A DNA stretch of 64,000 bases from Lycium barbarum (Eukaryota > Streptophyta > Magnoliopsida > Solanales > Solanaceae): NCBI RefSeq assembly GCF_019175385.1, contig NC_083339.1, forward strand, positions 44,235,330 through 44,299,329, in the 5' to 3' direction. This document shows, piece after piece, positions 10,664-23,503 of the stretch (positions are counted from its first letter, which is position 1; each line of letters opens with the position of its first letter). The translations under genes were made by a program, and so were the position numbers. Below the pieces are notes generated by a model, which was given only the letters and a program-made list of their open reading frames with translations, made no database searches and was not told the origin of the DNA.

Positions 10664-13600
10664 TTTCTATCTAGGGATATCTACGATTTTCGTTTGGTGC
10701 TACCAAACTCGAAAAATGCCTATGTAATCCCACTTTGGGAATTATGTCATAAACATAACTGGTTGTAATGTTTTTATGACATCATCTCGAATTTTTGAGA
10801 CCAGCGTATCGTCCTATGACAATCCACTTTAGAGATAGGCAATGTCTACTTAAGACGTAAGTGTCACGTTTTTAGGGCGGACGACCCTGTTTGTCTCATT
10901 TTTAGGGCGGACGATTGCTTTGTCACGAAGATAAGTTTGTTTTTATTCTACCATTCTCGCGTAGTTATAACCCCTCGATTTTGATTTATAGTTATAACCT
11001 TCTTGGTATCGCTTGAGAACGGCTTTCTCGGCGTTCTTCGTAGCCTTCTTAACTTCTTTGTCTTCATCTCGACCCCCGAGGACTGTGGCTCTCTGGGTTA
11101 GATGGTTGTTTTGCCCTTTTTGGTTTTTATGCCGTCTTTATGACACTATGTCTATCTTATAGCCTACTTGATGGCATCGCCCTTGTGGCGCTTCGTACAT
11201 TTGTAGCTTCTTTTGCTTGATTTTGTTTATAGCCCCTTCGGCTCAATTGTGTCACCCATGCGGCGTTTTGTCCTTTTATAGCCCCTTTGGCTCAATTGAC
11301 TCATTTCCTTTGACATATGCCTCTTAATCTTATAGCAATCATATGTACTTAAAGAAGATGATTAGTAGCTACGTGGTCGCTTTACCAGTGACTTTAGTCA
11401 AGATAATATAAAAAGGACTTTAGAAAGATATACAAAACCGTTGAGCAATTTCTTGCTTTTGTAGGGGTAGGCCTTGCTCTCTATCGGTTTTTTCGATCTT
11501 TGACCGTACTTTGTAGCCTGATGTGGAGCTCCTATTTTTCGGGAAGATTTGGCATTCCTTCTTAGCAAGTTGTCCCGTTTTGGGGTCGATGGGAGTCATT
11601 GATGACTTGAAGTTGACTCTGGAAAATTTTAAAGCAAAGTCGTTAAAAGTAGCCCTTCAAAATTAGGAGAAGAGTTAGAGATACCGCTGTTCGTCCTAGG
11701 CCATTAAATAGGCTTTTGAGATTTTCGGCCTTCATTGAAGGCTTGATGTTTGTTTTGCTTGTTTTGTGATGATTACACTCGAGCAAGTGATGTTGTTAAT
11801 CCTTTAGTCTTGATGTGCTAGTCTTTGGCAGTGTTGATGCCTAATCCCTGCGAGATTTGACTTTATTGTCAGTAGAATCATAGTATTTTTTTGATAAGGA
11901 TAACGCAAAAGGTTAGTGACGAAGCCATCTTGGCTAATGTGGATTGGTGAGGATCAAATCAGTGTCTCATACTCTTGATTCCCGAGTTCAACTTTACATA
12001 ATGTCGTAACCTGCAATATTCTAAGAGCAAGTGCCAGTGGACATAGCAAAGTGAAAGGAATCCAATTTGAAGGCTGAGTTAGAAATGAAGTCGTTTTTTG
12101 GCTTATAGAGTTGTGGCGATGGTAGGCCCAATAACGCCTTTGGTTGGACTTGACGTCGACTTGAGGCTCATTGTTTTGTAGCTTCCTTGTCCCTGTGCTC
12201 AAAGAAAATTTCTTTAGAGTAAAAGTGATTGACTCGTGTTGACCTCACCGAGCGTGTCATGATAGACTGAAGGAAACGGGAATGTGATCCCAGGGATAAG
12301 TATTGAGTGAGTCGAAGGCTAAATAACCGATATAGGACGTCACGTAAGGCAAGTTCCATTTTTTTTAATTTCTACAAAAAGGATGAATCGTTCGTTCGAA
12401 AGAAGCCACTTACGTTCTTATTTTGGATTCTCATAAGGGAAGGAGTTGTTCGTTTGATTGGGAAACTCTAATGAATGAAGATATTAGAATTGTCGAACTG
12501 TTTTGAGCCAGTCGCCCCGGCTTCCAGTCCTAGGGCACTTAGTTCAAGATGTTTGCGCTTAAAAATTTGAATAGCTTGACTGATTCGAAGACATAACCCA
12601 GATATGCTCGGAGAGTCCATATTTCGAAACAGTGGAAGAATGAAGTTTTTGAAGAATGGATCAAAGACGTACCCGAATTCCTTATCAAGGTTTGTGGTTT
12701 GAAACAGTGGGGGAGACCGCACCCTTATATAGGATTGCCTACATATCTTGCTGGAACAAGAATCAAGTCTAACGTAGTTCGAAATTCGAAACTGACGTAT
12801 TTGGCTTGTCTATCTGAAGAAGCGCAAGCTTATCATTTTTGGATGTCGGACATTTTAGCGTAGCGCATGGGTGGTCTAAAAAAGGTCGTAATCTTGAATT
12901 TTTTAAGGAGTTGTGATTTGGTTTTTGTAATATCATGATAGTGTAGCGCATGGGTGAGCTAAAAAAAGTTGTGGTTTGAATTTTTTGAGATCACGATAGC
13001 GTAGCACATGGATGGGCTAAAACGAATCACGACTTAAGTTTCGGTACTGAAACCTCTCGGTGGTCCCCACGAGTCAATCAAAAGAGAAGAAAAACTCAAG
13101 AGGTAAACGTGTTAGTTCGTTAATCATAATAAGACATGTAACATCTGTTTTACTTGAAACATATTGTCCAAACTTCGACTCACATAGAGACTTTTGGAGA
13201 TGACCCGGATGGACAGGATTTTGCCAATTCGACTGATTTTTGTGCGACTTTGGTAATTTTTCTATGTGACAGTGATCTTTGAGGATGACACGGTCAACGA
13301 GTATTGGATGATGACTTGGCCATTTTAGACTTGAAGTGTTTGGACTTTGAAAGGGCAAAGTATGACCTTAACTATCTTTTGGGTCTGATAAGAATGCTTT
13401 TTTAGGAATGAAGTATTTGTCGGCAATTTGCGACAGCTGGGCTATTTGTCTTAAAACTTTAGAGGTTGCGAGGACCAAGGGGTGCGGATCTTAACAATAT
13501 TGAGTGTAAAAAATATGCTTTTGGAAATGACGTGGTTCACGTTGATTGGATAATGATCGAATGACGTTTTAGAAGTTTTAGAAAACTTGACTTTTGACGT

Positions 13601-14474
13601 AGTGTTTCGAGATTTTACTTTGGGGTGCGTTTTGACGACATTCTAAGATTTTCGGAACCGAACTATGAACTATTCGTGTTTGAAGCAAAACAAACGTCTT
13701 TATATGCGCAAATCAAAAATAGGCATGGCAAAGCAGAGTATATAGAACATAGTATGTAAACAATATATATCATGTAATCAATATATCAACAAAAGTATAC
13801 TATCGTTTGAAGGATGCAGGTACCGTTAAGTCATTTAGTTTGCCCCAATATATACAACATTGATAAATATTGAATAGGGATACATAAAGGGAAACAGGGT
13901 ATACAAAATATCAGTCCCACGCAGGCGTACAACTCCTAAACTAAAAAGTAAAAACCCAAACCCAAGGGCAAACGGTTCATATAACGGCATGTACATCTTC
14001 AATTTTTTCACTTAGTTGGATGCGGGCGGTCTTACTGTTCGATTCAGGTAGGTTTGAGATACCCAAACCGGTCTATGGTCCGTATGCGCTATACTAGTAG
14101 GGATTTAGCTTCGCTCTACACTAGTTATTCTAGACTGGTTTTTCAAGCAAATGACACAGGTTACCCGAGCGGACAAGCTGGGGCTGGGCTCTCTAAGGAC
14201 GTGGGTTGACCGCATGCCCACTCGACCTTAGAGACCTCCAAAGAAATATAGCAAAGGGTTTTTTAGTGAAGGTATGACTGCAACTCATCCCGCGTCGTCA
14301 CCCTTAGAAATAAAGTGTAAAATAAAATGTCAGGAGTGGCGGAGTATGCATGCATGAATGACAGTTATATTTTGCGAAAAGTTAAACATAAAAACAATTT
14401 ATATCACTTAAACAATTTATATCATACAAACACACAAATTATAGGAACCCTTATGGTTAGAACCTTAAATTTTT

Positions 14475-14492
14475 CCCAGTAGATTCGTCATC
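14475..14492 (-). other. Mutated primer-binding site of Tat-B1
   Basis: On the minus strand GATGACGAATCTACTGGG follows the LTR end ...CCGCTACA. It matches the Tat-A PBS (TGGCGACTCCGCTGGG) with about four substitutions, so it is recognisable but decayed. Confidence 0.6.
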
Positions 14493-15857
14493 TGTAGCGG
14501 TTCTATTTTTTTCGATTCGTATTTGCACTTGCCTTATTTAAAAAGGAAAATGTCTCGGGGAAGTACGGTTGTCAATCGTACGAAAAAAAGGAAAAAATAT
14601 ACTTCTACGCGGATGGTACTCTAAATGGACTTTATTTTAGAGTCGCCACCTAATTTTTAGGAAATTAGAAAAACCAGTTCGAAAAGGGATCATTCAAAAC
14701 AGTTAAATTTTAAAAGAATCCTAATCTAACCAAAGTTCGGGTAAGGGTCCTGCTGATCCCTCGGGAAGGTGTTAGGCACCCCGGTATTAAGGATCCGTAA
14801 AATACGGTTGACCTACGGGTTCTAATAGTATGCCTTTGCAGATATAAATTGTTTGTGATAAAAAACTACTTTTTTTTATATTTCCGCAAATCAAGATGTG
14901 TCATTTCTGCAAAAATACTCACTTTTCAAGAAAATGAAAATAGTAGAGTTTAGCCCAAAATTGGGCGTTTTGCGTTTCGGACTAGAACAACTAGGTTAAA
15001 ACCCGAAGGCTTTAACCTAAGTAGAATAATACGTAAGCCCACCTGAGTTTAGAAAAAGGATTTTTAGTTTTAAGTTTTATAAAAAAAATCATTTTTTGGC
15101 ATCCTATTATTATCCATATTTGAACCATATTTTATATATTTTAGATTTTTATCCTTTTAGTCAAGTTAATCCAAAGAATAGTTTAAGTCTAATTTTATCC
15201 AAAATGTCCATATGCACGGTCCACAATCATTTTTGTCTATAGTTCCGCAAAATTAATGAAGTCTATTATTTTGTCCCAAAAATCATTTTTATATGCTAAT
15301 ATTGTAAAAATCAGTTTTTATATTTGAAAATGGTTTTTTAGCAACTCTAATGCATGACAATTTTTAAGGGTTCCAATAAATCACATTTAATCAATTTTGA
15401 CAAATAAATAGTAAAGAGATAGGGAGTTGGGCCGACCAAACCCAACAGAAAATGCATAAGTAAATATTTCCGCTCCAAATTATGCTCCAATGCCTTAGTC
15501 CTTCCATGATAGGGGTTGACTCGATCTAGAAATGTTAGTGGGCCTCGAAAGACCCACCAACAAATTTAGGAGGTCACAAAAGATAGATGTACAAAACATT
15601 AGTAATAGGCTGAGGTCAATTATCTAATTTACAAAGCCAAAATGAATTACAATGCTTTTAAGCCAAGCCCATAATTATCATACTTATAAATAAAAGGACA
15701 ATTTATGCAAAAGGCTCAATAGTTGCTATGAATTAGTAACAAACTCATAAGAACTAAGTTGTTTTTAGTAAGTTTCATAACTAGAAAATTTTAAATTTGA
15801 CATTACATAATTTTAGCACAAAATTAAACATATCAGTTTTAGTCAAATAATAAGTGA

Positions 15858-15878
15858 CCCCCCCCCCCCCCCCCCCCC
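15858..15878. repeat. C homopolymer (21 bp) in Tat-B1 LTR
   Basis: Uninterrupted C run followed by nine A. On the element's sense strand this is a G run; similar G runs occur elsewhere in this window. Confidence 0.9.
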
Positions 15879-16179
15879 AAAAAAAAAGTAACCTGTGTCT
15901 TGGCAGAATTAATGTAACTTAACAGATTTAAGGATTTATTCCATAATTAAAATAACTTATTACATTCCATTTAATGAGGGCACCAGTTAATAATCCCTAT
16001 AAATAAGCAAAAAGATAAATCCAGAGAGGATAACTTCCTTATATAGTTCATCAAAAAATAACTTCCTATACACACAGACACACAAGTATACAAACAATCT
16101 ATGTTCAGAAAAAGAATGTGCGCGTCTTTTTAAAAATAATAAAAAAATATATTAGATGTATGTTAAATTAGTAACCGTG

Positions 16180-16184
<5 letters not shown>

Positions 16185-16236
<52 letters not shown>
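16185..16236. repeat. (TA)n microsatellite
   Basis: About 26 uninterrupted TA units within the Tat-B1 LTR. Confidence 0.95.
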
Positions 16237-16238
<2 letters not shown>

Positions 16239-18398
16239 AAATATATGACATGTCTTTTATATCCCAAGTAAATATTGCTGTAATTAAATTTAAAGTGGCG
16301 AATATACCACAAATATGTTATCTATGAGCATATAATGTTTTTTAAGCTTTTCATAATTATGACATATTTTCTGGTATAAATGTTTAATATATCATAAACA
16401 TAACTGGAATATACCATAAATTGTGTCAATAATTTTGTGTATTAATTAAGCATAATCGTGCATATTCTCAAAGATCTTACTTATATTGTACTTATATCAT
16501 CAAAATAAAATAAAAACATGCTTTTTATGATGTTTTATCATCCAACCCCTAATTTAGTGGTATTAGCATTTGTGGAAAATAGGGAAGAGAGAGAGAAAAT
16601 ATTATTCTAGCATTTAATCCGAATTTAGTTTGAGAAAAGAGAAAAGCGGAAAAAAAGAACTTCTAGCATTCAATTCCTAATTTAGTAAGAGAAAGAGAGT
16701 AAAATTCATCCCTTCATTTGGGACATTACTCATGTTTAATTATTGGCTAAATCTGTTATATAATATGTTATTTTTGAAATATTTAAAAAGTTCTAAAAAT
16801 AATGCAAATAACTTTTATAAAATGAATTGCAACGTAAAATTCTTTTTTTTTTTTTTTTATATATCAAAAGCTAACAATATTGAATAAATCATACTAAACC
16901 ACCCACACAATGTCAAAATTTTAAATTAAGCTACTCTTTTGTCTTATTTTTTTTTATCAATTTAACTAACCTAAAATTACTTAACATTGTCTAAATCAAA
17001 TTTCTAATTTATTTTCATTTTTCAAATAGTAATAAATCCATAGGATACTCACCTAATCATGTAACTAAAGCTAGGCTAGCACATAATTCTTTTCACCTAC
17101 ACAAACATCATAAATAACATATAATCATAGCTAAAAATGAAATAAAGGATGGAATTAGAGGTTACTTTTTGATGGGGCAACCTAAAGATCAAAAGGAGGG
17201 ATTGAGTCAACCAAATTCAAGCACCAACACGTCACAAATCTTTGAAAACCCCTTTGTCTTTTTATTTTTTTGGATGATATCCGTATTCTATGTATATATA
17301 TATCTATTTTATTTATATTTTGTGTATTTTTAGTAAGAGTGTATATAGGCTACTAACTTTTGAATATATCGATCAAACCTTAGGTTTTTTTTTTTTTTTT
17401 TTTGCTAATTTTCGAACTCCCTTTCTTTGTTTTCTTTTTTCCTCTCTTGTGTGTGGTTTCACTAATGGATTGTTAGGTGGTGAAAATGGTGAAGGTAAAA
17501 AATGGAGTGAAAGAAGGTGGTGATATATTTTTTTATTGCTATGGGTCCCTCCTTTTTTTTTCCTCATCCGTGATCATTTTCTAGGAAGATGATGATGGAT
17601 ATTTTTTGTTTTCTATTGTGTGGTTCCCATCCCCCAAATGGTAAGATAAAATTTCCCCTTTTTTCTCTCTAAAAAAAACGTGACCTCTCCCATTTTTAAT
17701 GTCCATCCCTTCTATTTGTAGGCAAGCCGATTTAGAATTTTATGGACAAAAATAGGTCATGTGGCTATAGCTTTTTCCCCCAAAATACTTATTCAAATTT
17801 TCAAAAATCATCCAACCAAGCATTTAGAATTCTATGGACAAAAATAAGCCACTTGGCCGTACTTTTCCCCCCAAAAAGACCTTATCCAAATAGTAACAAC
17901 AAAGGTACAAATGGATAAAATCACCTCCTTATTTTTTATAAAAAATGTAGCATAGTTTTTATATAGTTTTAGGTTAATTAGTCTAATACACCCCTCGTAA
18001 AATAATATTTCGACGAAATAAAAATCATAATACGATATTTTAAAACACGAGCTTCAAAAGAGCCCAATATTGATATACTTCCGAGTAATATTTAAAAAAG
18101 TGAAAAATGCGGTCAAAATGAGCCGCAATTCATACGTCGTTTTAATTAACAATTTTTTCCGAGTTAGGCAGAGCGGGATTTGTATCTTCTTTTCAAATCA
18201 TCTTTGTGAAAGTAAATAACTCGTAATTTCTTGTAATCGTTAATTTTTATGGAATAATAATTATACATCAACTTTTGCAATTTTCTCGGGATTTTTAAAT
18301 TTTTAATTTTTTTTAAGGGCATCCTTACTCCGTCTTGGACTCGAAAAATTTGAAAATTAAAATACGCGTTTTATGAGGTGAAAATTAGGTGTCTAACA

Positions 18399-19161
18399 TT
18401 CCTTTGAATGAGATCATTGTTGTCAAAATTTTAGACTTCGAGCGTGATAATTGCAATTTGGTAATATTTCTCTATTCCATTTTTCTTATTGTGTAAATTG
18501 CTTTATATAGAAGGTCAAGTTTTTGTTGTATAAGGGACATATTTTTATCTACTTAATTGAGATATTCAATTAAACTCTTTGTAACTATGTATGTGTTTGT
18601 GTACTTGGTCTCTAATTGCATTTATCAAAGAAGGGAAAGAAAAAAAATTACTCTGTGAACTTTGTCATCGATGCTGTTGTGATGCGAGATGTTGTGAATC
18701 AAGTTGACTACGTAAGGGCCTATGGGCTAGAAGTGGTGAATGAGACAACTTAATTTGAATTATTGGGCCGAGTAAAATGTTGAAGAGTTTTATTTGGGAT
18801 CCAGACCCAATTAGCAAGTTGTTAAAAAGGACTGTGGGTTAGGAAGAAGTTTTTTATGCGTATTATGAAGAAACTGTTTGTTCCTCTCGTCCCATTCACA
18901 GTCTAACTCATCCCCATTGTAATTCAGTAGTTTGAGTGTTGTAATTATTATTTGGCTATCACTAATTATATATTTGTGTTGAGAATTCTGGTCTGCTACA
19001 CGAGATGTCATGCATGAAACTTTGATGTTGAATAACACACATATACGGTAGAGAAGTTCTAACCTTGCTTTACAATATAACTAAATGGCATTTGGTGAGA
19101 ACATATCATGTGAATTATACTATGTGCTCATTTTTTGTTGAACATATTCTCTGGAGCTTAT
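18399..19161. other. Unassigned AT-rich DNA outside Tat-B1
   Basis: No supported gene. The minus ORF at 19038-18811 (75 codons) has no recognisable domain. Immediately adjoins the 5' end of the minus-strand LTR, so it is the sequence into which Tat-B1 inserted. Confidence 0.4.
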
Positions 19162-19169
19162 ATCGTTGC

Positions 19170-19781
19170 TAGGGGTGGGCATGCTATGGTAGATACCGAT
19201 TACCATACCGAAATCGAAATTTTTTATACCGCGGTTTTGATATTATGGTATGTGGTATGCATTATTAAAAAGTTTGGTATTCGGTACAGTATTCGTTATT
19301 CATAAAGAAAATACTGAAATACCGAATATCATACCGAAGTATATATTACATATACAATTCATATATCTTAGTATTATAACAGTAACAAATATATAAACTA
19401 GTATTATTAGAAAACTAATTGTTTAAACGTTGGAACTTTGACTACTCTATCTTGATTTATGTCCTTTTTATGTAATTGATTTTCGAAGGGAATTGCTTGT
19501 ACTTTCTTTTGACTATTTTACATGTGTAAGGTGTTTAGTACATAATAATTGAGACTTTTCTTAAGTAGTGGATGTCATAATTCTCCACAATATGAATATA
19601 TGTATGTCGAAGTCAGACAAACTATGATACCGATTTACCGTACCGTAAAATATCGATACCGAACCATACCGAATTAATTTGGTACGGTAATGATATAGTA
19701 TTTTTAGAAACCGAAAACCAAAATTACCGTACCGAAGTGTCAAATACCATACCATACCATACCGTACCATGTCCACCCCTA
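19170..19781. mobile_element. hAT-type MITE with 8 bp target duplication
   Basis: 612 bp element with terminal inverted repeats TAGGGGTGGGCATG at the left and, on the other strand, TAGGGGTGGACATG at the right. Flanked by ATCGTTGC (19162-19169) and ATCGTTGG (19782-19789), an 8 bp duplication with one mismatch, as made by hAT transposases. Subterminal DNA is rich in ATACCGAA / GGTACGGTA units on both sides. No transposase frame, so non-autonomous. Confidence 0.8.
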
Positions 19782-19789
19782 ATCGTTGG

Positions 19790-20243
19790 TCACCAAGTTC
19801 CTCTTATCCATTTACATTATATTTCCACTAGCAGTTGAATTTTGGTTCACCTGATGTGTGGATTCAAGATATCTTGATTATGACATTTTGTTTGAAAAAT
19901 GAAAAAGGTCCACATGTAACAATAATAGTATGTTTTATCCTTGAAATGAACATGTCACGAAATCATTATGCTGCTTCGTAGAGGTTCTAAATGCCCATTA
20001 CCTTCCGGCTTTGAAGTTGGTCCCTGAGTTAGGTCGATACTATATTTATATAACTTGTTGGTATTCTATTTTTAGGTCTTATGTGAGATTGTTGGTTTTG
20101 TATCCAGTACTACTGGCAATAACTTGCTCTTATAGGCAAATTTCAGAATTTTACTACTCTAATGTACTTATCAATCGCAACATAGAGAAGATTCAACAAA
20201 AGATGAAACAAGCTAATGCCAAGGTATTACATTATTTTACTAC
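19790..20243. other. Unassigned DNA with a 97-codon ORF
   Basis: A plus-strand ORF runs from 20011 to 20304 and continues into the tandem repeat. Its end (NIEKIQQKMKQANAK) looks like a charged helix, and splice-like strings (ttcag) occur, so it might be an exon relic, but I recognise no family and see no promoter or partner exon. Confidence 0.25.
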
Positions 20244-20657
20244 TATATATAAGGGACAATCAAGGGCTTTTGTAGTTCTCACAAAAGTTTCCAATTTAAT
20301 GTGAAACTTTATAATTAATTACTTTTAGGTCCTGACCTTATTTTTTAAAGTTAAATTTTCTTTTTGTTCTTGCAGCTTATTTATATATAAGGGACAACTA
20401 AGGGCTTTTGTAGTCCTCACAAAAGTTTCCAATTTAATGTGAAACTTTATAATTAATTACTTTTAGGTCCTGACCTTATTTTTTAAAGTCAAATTTTCTT
20501 TTTGTTCTTGCAGCTTATTTATATATAAGGGACAACTAAGGGCTTTTGTAGTCCTCACAAAAGTTTCCAATTTAATGTGAAACTTTATAATTAATTACTT
20601 TTAGGTCCTGACCTTATTTTTTAAAGTCAAATTTTCTTTTTGTTCTTGCGGCTTATT
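20244..20657. repeat. Tandem repeat, 3 x 138 bp
   Basis: Three head-to-tail units start at 20244, 20382 and 20520. Units 2 and 3 are almost identical while unit 1 carries a few extra differences (caatc/caact, agttctc/agtcctc), so the last duplication is the youngest. Each unit contains a T-rich tract followed by TTCTTGCAG/TTCTTGCGG, which resembles a plant 3' splice site. Confidence 0.9.
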
Positions 20658-21965
20658 TTTCAAAAGCTGTCAAACCTCCTACATTATTTCCCCTGTTACT
20701 TTCTTCTATTGATTTTATCCATTAACCTAAAAAATAGTCATTTCTTCGTTAGATATTCTTGCTTCTTGTTGCTCTCTCATTTTCTCCCTTTTCATTTATT
20801 GCTTATTATTCTCCGACTTTTTTTTTCTCCCGTTGTTGGTTTGTTTGTTATAGATTCTTACATGTAGGCATTTCGTTTACTTTATACTTGTATTACGGGA
20901 TTTAAGAATTTCTGAAAAATCTTTTACTTACATGTAGACATTTCTTTTACTTTATATTTATAGTTTTTACTTTGATGAGCTCACGTGTGTTTAAAAATAT
21001 TTGTACTAAAATGATTTTCATGTATACTTTTAAAAATTATTTAGTCTTTCTAGTTTATTTTATCTAAAACATTTATTATGTTAGAAAATCAAGATAGATT
21101 TTTTTTTAAAACCTTTACACATTGATACATATGGAGAGAGATTAATGTGGTGAAGGAAAAATTAATATTAATTGAGATTAAAGATATATAGAAGTTAATT
21201 TAGTTAATATTTCAAGATTGTAATTTTAACTGAATAAAAACAATATGGGCAATTTTATACGTCGCCTTTGAAATATCTATGATTTATTATAAAAACATAA
21301 GTAAAATTTATTAAATGAAGCCATATAGTGTTGAAAATGAAGACAGTACTGTTATCAGTCAATATCGGGTTATATTTAAAATATCTTGTTTGATTAACTA
21401 AATTAATCTTTTTAAATATAAAGTATATATGAAAAATTAAATCTTATTAGTTCTTGAGGTTCATTTTAATAAATATAAGTTATTTCTTGAATTTCGTCTA
21501 AAACTAAGGTTAAAAATCATATTTAACTTGCATAAACCCTTGACACACAATAATGAGTGAAAATTTAATAAATATAAAAACAAATCTATTTTTATCTATA
21601 AATAAAAATCACACACTCACAAATTCACAAAATACGAAAATATTTTTCAATTTATGATCTTCGCAAGTTGTAATTATTATACTTTATCATGTTAGTATAG
21701 AATATTGAATCACTTATGTCCCTTTGAGATTTGCTATTTTCCTACTTAACTTTCTTCCTCATAAATACATTTTTTTCATTAAAAATCATCTAATTGTGTG
21801 ACGAAGGACATTAATAATTATAAAACTGTTCTATAAGAGATCATCAACCTACAAATACATTAAATTAATTATGAAGTAGAAAATGTGACATGCTATATTT
21901 ATTTCATAAAAACTTCTATTTTAAATTTTGAGTTTGGACTTTGGGCCCCAACTTAGCATGGGCCT
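20658..21965. other. AT-rich DNA without recognised features
   Basis: About 1.3 kb with no convincing ORF, RNA gene or element end. The ORF at 20640-20867 is low-complexity Leu/Phe/Ser and follows T-rich sequence by chance. Confidence 0.5.
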
Positions 21966-22250
21966 TCCAACTAGTTGGTTAAGAGAGGTCAACAAGATCT
22001 TTTTTTTTTTTTTTTGGCACGGATTGTCCTTCATTTGGGGTGTTCTTTAATTTTTTCCCTTCAAATTGGTGTTCTTTAAGTTTTGCTCTTCGTCTAATAC
22101 TCCGAGGTTGTGGGTTCGAATCCCAGCTCAAAAAAAAAAAAAAAAAAAAAACGCAAGGCAAAATTTGGACCTTAAGGACAAAAAGTAAAGACCACTAATT
22201 TGAGGGATATAAATTAAAGACCACCCCAGCGAAGGGCAATTCTACAAATT
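21966..22250. mobile_element. SINE-like / fold-back insertion with tRNA B-box
   Basis: Contains a T run (22001-22016), a tRNA-type B box (GGTTCGAATCCCA, near 22112) followed by a run of about 21 A (22130-22151). The block 22028-22092 recurs inverted at 22171-22239 with good similarity (shared GGTGT/GGTCTTTAATTT and CAAATT.GTG.TCTTTA). So two related units lie in opposite orientation around the A-tail. A Pol III-derived SINE is likely; the A box is not clear and no target duplication was identified. Confidence 0.5.
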
Positions 22251-22393
22251 TTGTAGATTACTTACTTAGCTAAAATGGCTACCATCAGTCAGGAAAGCCA
22301 CGTTTTTGCCTCCGATCAATAGCGCTAAAATGAAGATGCCATCCACTAGACTCAAAATTGACGCGGCGAACTTTTTTGTTAGCCAATTTAATT

Positions 22394-22609
22394 CTCCCTC
22401 CGTTTCAATTTATGTGAACCCATTTGACTGGGCACGACATTTAAGAAAGAGTGAAGACTTTTGAAACTTGTGGTTCAAAATAAGTTTTGAATATTTGTGT
22501 AGCTGTAAATCATTTCATAAAGTGAATTTGTTTCCAAATTAGGAAAGATGCCATTCATTTTGACACAGATTAAAAAGGAAATAGGTTCACATAAATTGAA
22601 ACAGAGGGA
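22394..22609. mobile_element. Stowaway-type MITE
   Basis: 216 bp with terminal inverted repeats CTCCCTCCGTTTCAATTTAT and its near-complement ending in GAAACAGAGGGA. CTCCCTCCGT is the diagnostic end of Stowaway (Tc1/mariner-type) MITEs. The right side is followed by TA, the expected duplication; the left TA has decayed to TT. Confidence 0.85.
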
Positions 22610-23503
22610 ATATATCTTAAACTTGCTAGGATTATTTATGGATAGTTAAAAAAAAAATGAATGGCACAAATAGTACCAAAAACACTCTTCTTTTAGTATC
22701 AAACAGTAATTGTCACATAATTCATTTAAGAACCGGTTAAAAAAAAGTGGCACCTCTCTTAGGCTAGAACTCATATTTATCTTCTTCTTTTTTATTTTTT
22801 TTTATATTTGTTTTTTACCTTTTCTACTATTTTCCTTATTTATCTTTCCCAATTATTGAAACCTCTTTTCCTTATTTAATTGGCTGTGCACGTTTCATTA
22901 TGGAATAATTACGGCTCAATACTCATAAGTGATATAGTTTACCAAAACTAGCCTAACAATTCACTTCTTACCCTAAATATCCCTTCGTCAATCTAGTTTG
23001 CAGCCAGACCACCGCTTCATACCTTTCTCTCTCACAACTCGACTCTCTTCTCTCTCTCATAGCTCGCCTCTCTTCTCTCTTCTCTCTTCCTTCTCTTCAT
23101 ACTACACCATTCAGACCACACAAAATCACCATAAACAGAAGAATCACCAAATCGAAATCCATATTGTTCTTTGAAACCCAGTTGCTTCAATCAATTAGAA
23201 CTCACCAAAAATGCTAGAATTTGAACCACATACTCTAAAAAAATTTCTTTGGTTTTCAGATCAGAAGTTGAAAAATGCAATTGGGTTGTAATTTTGCTTC
23301 ACTTTTGTCTTTCATTTAATATTTAAAATTTCTAGCATAACCAAGTGGAAATACGGTGGTGTTAAATTGGATTTTATTAGTCCTCTAGGGAGATGCATAT
23401 ATATTGTATAAAAATGTATAAAAGGTGTATATATGCATCATTATACATTGTTATACATTATACATACATCTTTTATAAAATGCTTATACACCTTTATAGA
23501 ATA
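22610..23503. other. AT-rich DNA with CT-rich tract
   Basis: No gene supported. A CT-rich stretch (22990-23110; 'tctctcttctctctt') resembles a plant core-promoter/5' UTR patch, and 'ggttttcagatcagaagttgaaaaatg' later could be a splice-like context, but no coding frame follows because Tat-B2 inserted at 23509. The DNA resumes at 46353. Confidence 0.35.

Larger units (their letters stand above)
9640..14474 (-). mobile_element. Internal untranslated region of minus-strand Tat-type element (Tat-B1)
   Basis: No pol-like frame on either strand. Read on the minus strand it follows the LTR and PBS at 14475-18398. It holds a conserved leader block (14153-14174), a 'gatatgtaggcaatcc' box with an adjoining short ORF (12722-12468, 84 codons, no recognised domain), two diverged copies of an about 300 bp unit, and three hairpins each next to CTGGGGCAG. 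These are features I associate with non-coding parts of Ogre/Tat elements. The boundary with Tat-A is uncertain: Tat-A sequence may run some way past its gag stop. Confidence 0.5.
14493..18398 (-). mobile_element. 5' LTR of Tat-type element Tat-B1 (minus strand)
   Basis: On the minus strand it starts TGTTAGACACCTAATTTTCA and ends ...ACCGCTACA before a PBS. Its 5' 500 bp align with the LTR starts at 23535 and 40215, and its last 350 bp with 46000-46347. The shared block with 'gtgggcctc...gcccacc' near 15540 recurs at 45205. Length 3906 bp, shorter than the 6.1 kb plus-strand copy, so it lacks part of the middle or the other copy has gained DNA. It carries a 21 bp C run (15858-15878) and a TA run (16185-16236). 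ORFs inside are chance. Confidence 0.7.

Noticed and set aside
20011..20304. Possible cellular exon
   Set aside because: Charged helix-like end and splice-like strings, but no family recognised, no partner exon, and the frame ends inside a tandem repeat. Left as unassigned.
22100..22130. Possible tRNA gene (GGTTCGAATCC box)
   Set aside because: Only the B box is convincing; no cloverleaf, no clear A box at the right distance, and an A-tail follows. Treated as SINE-like.
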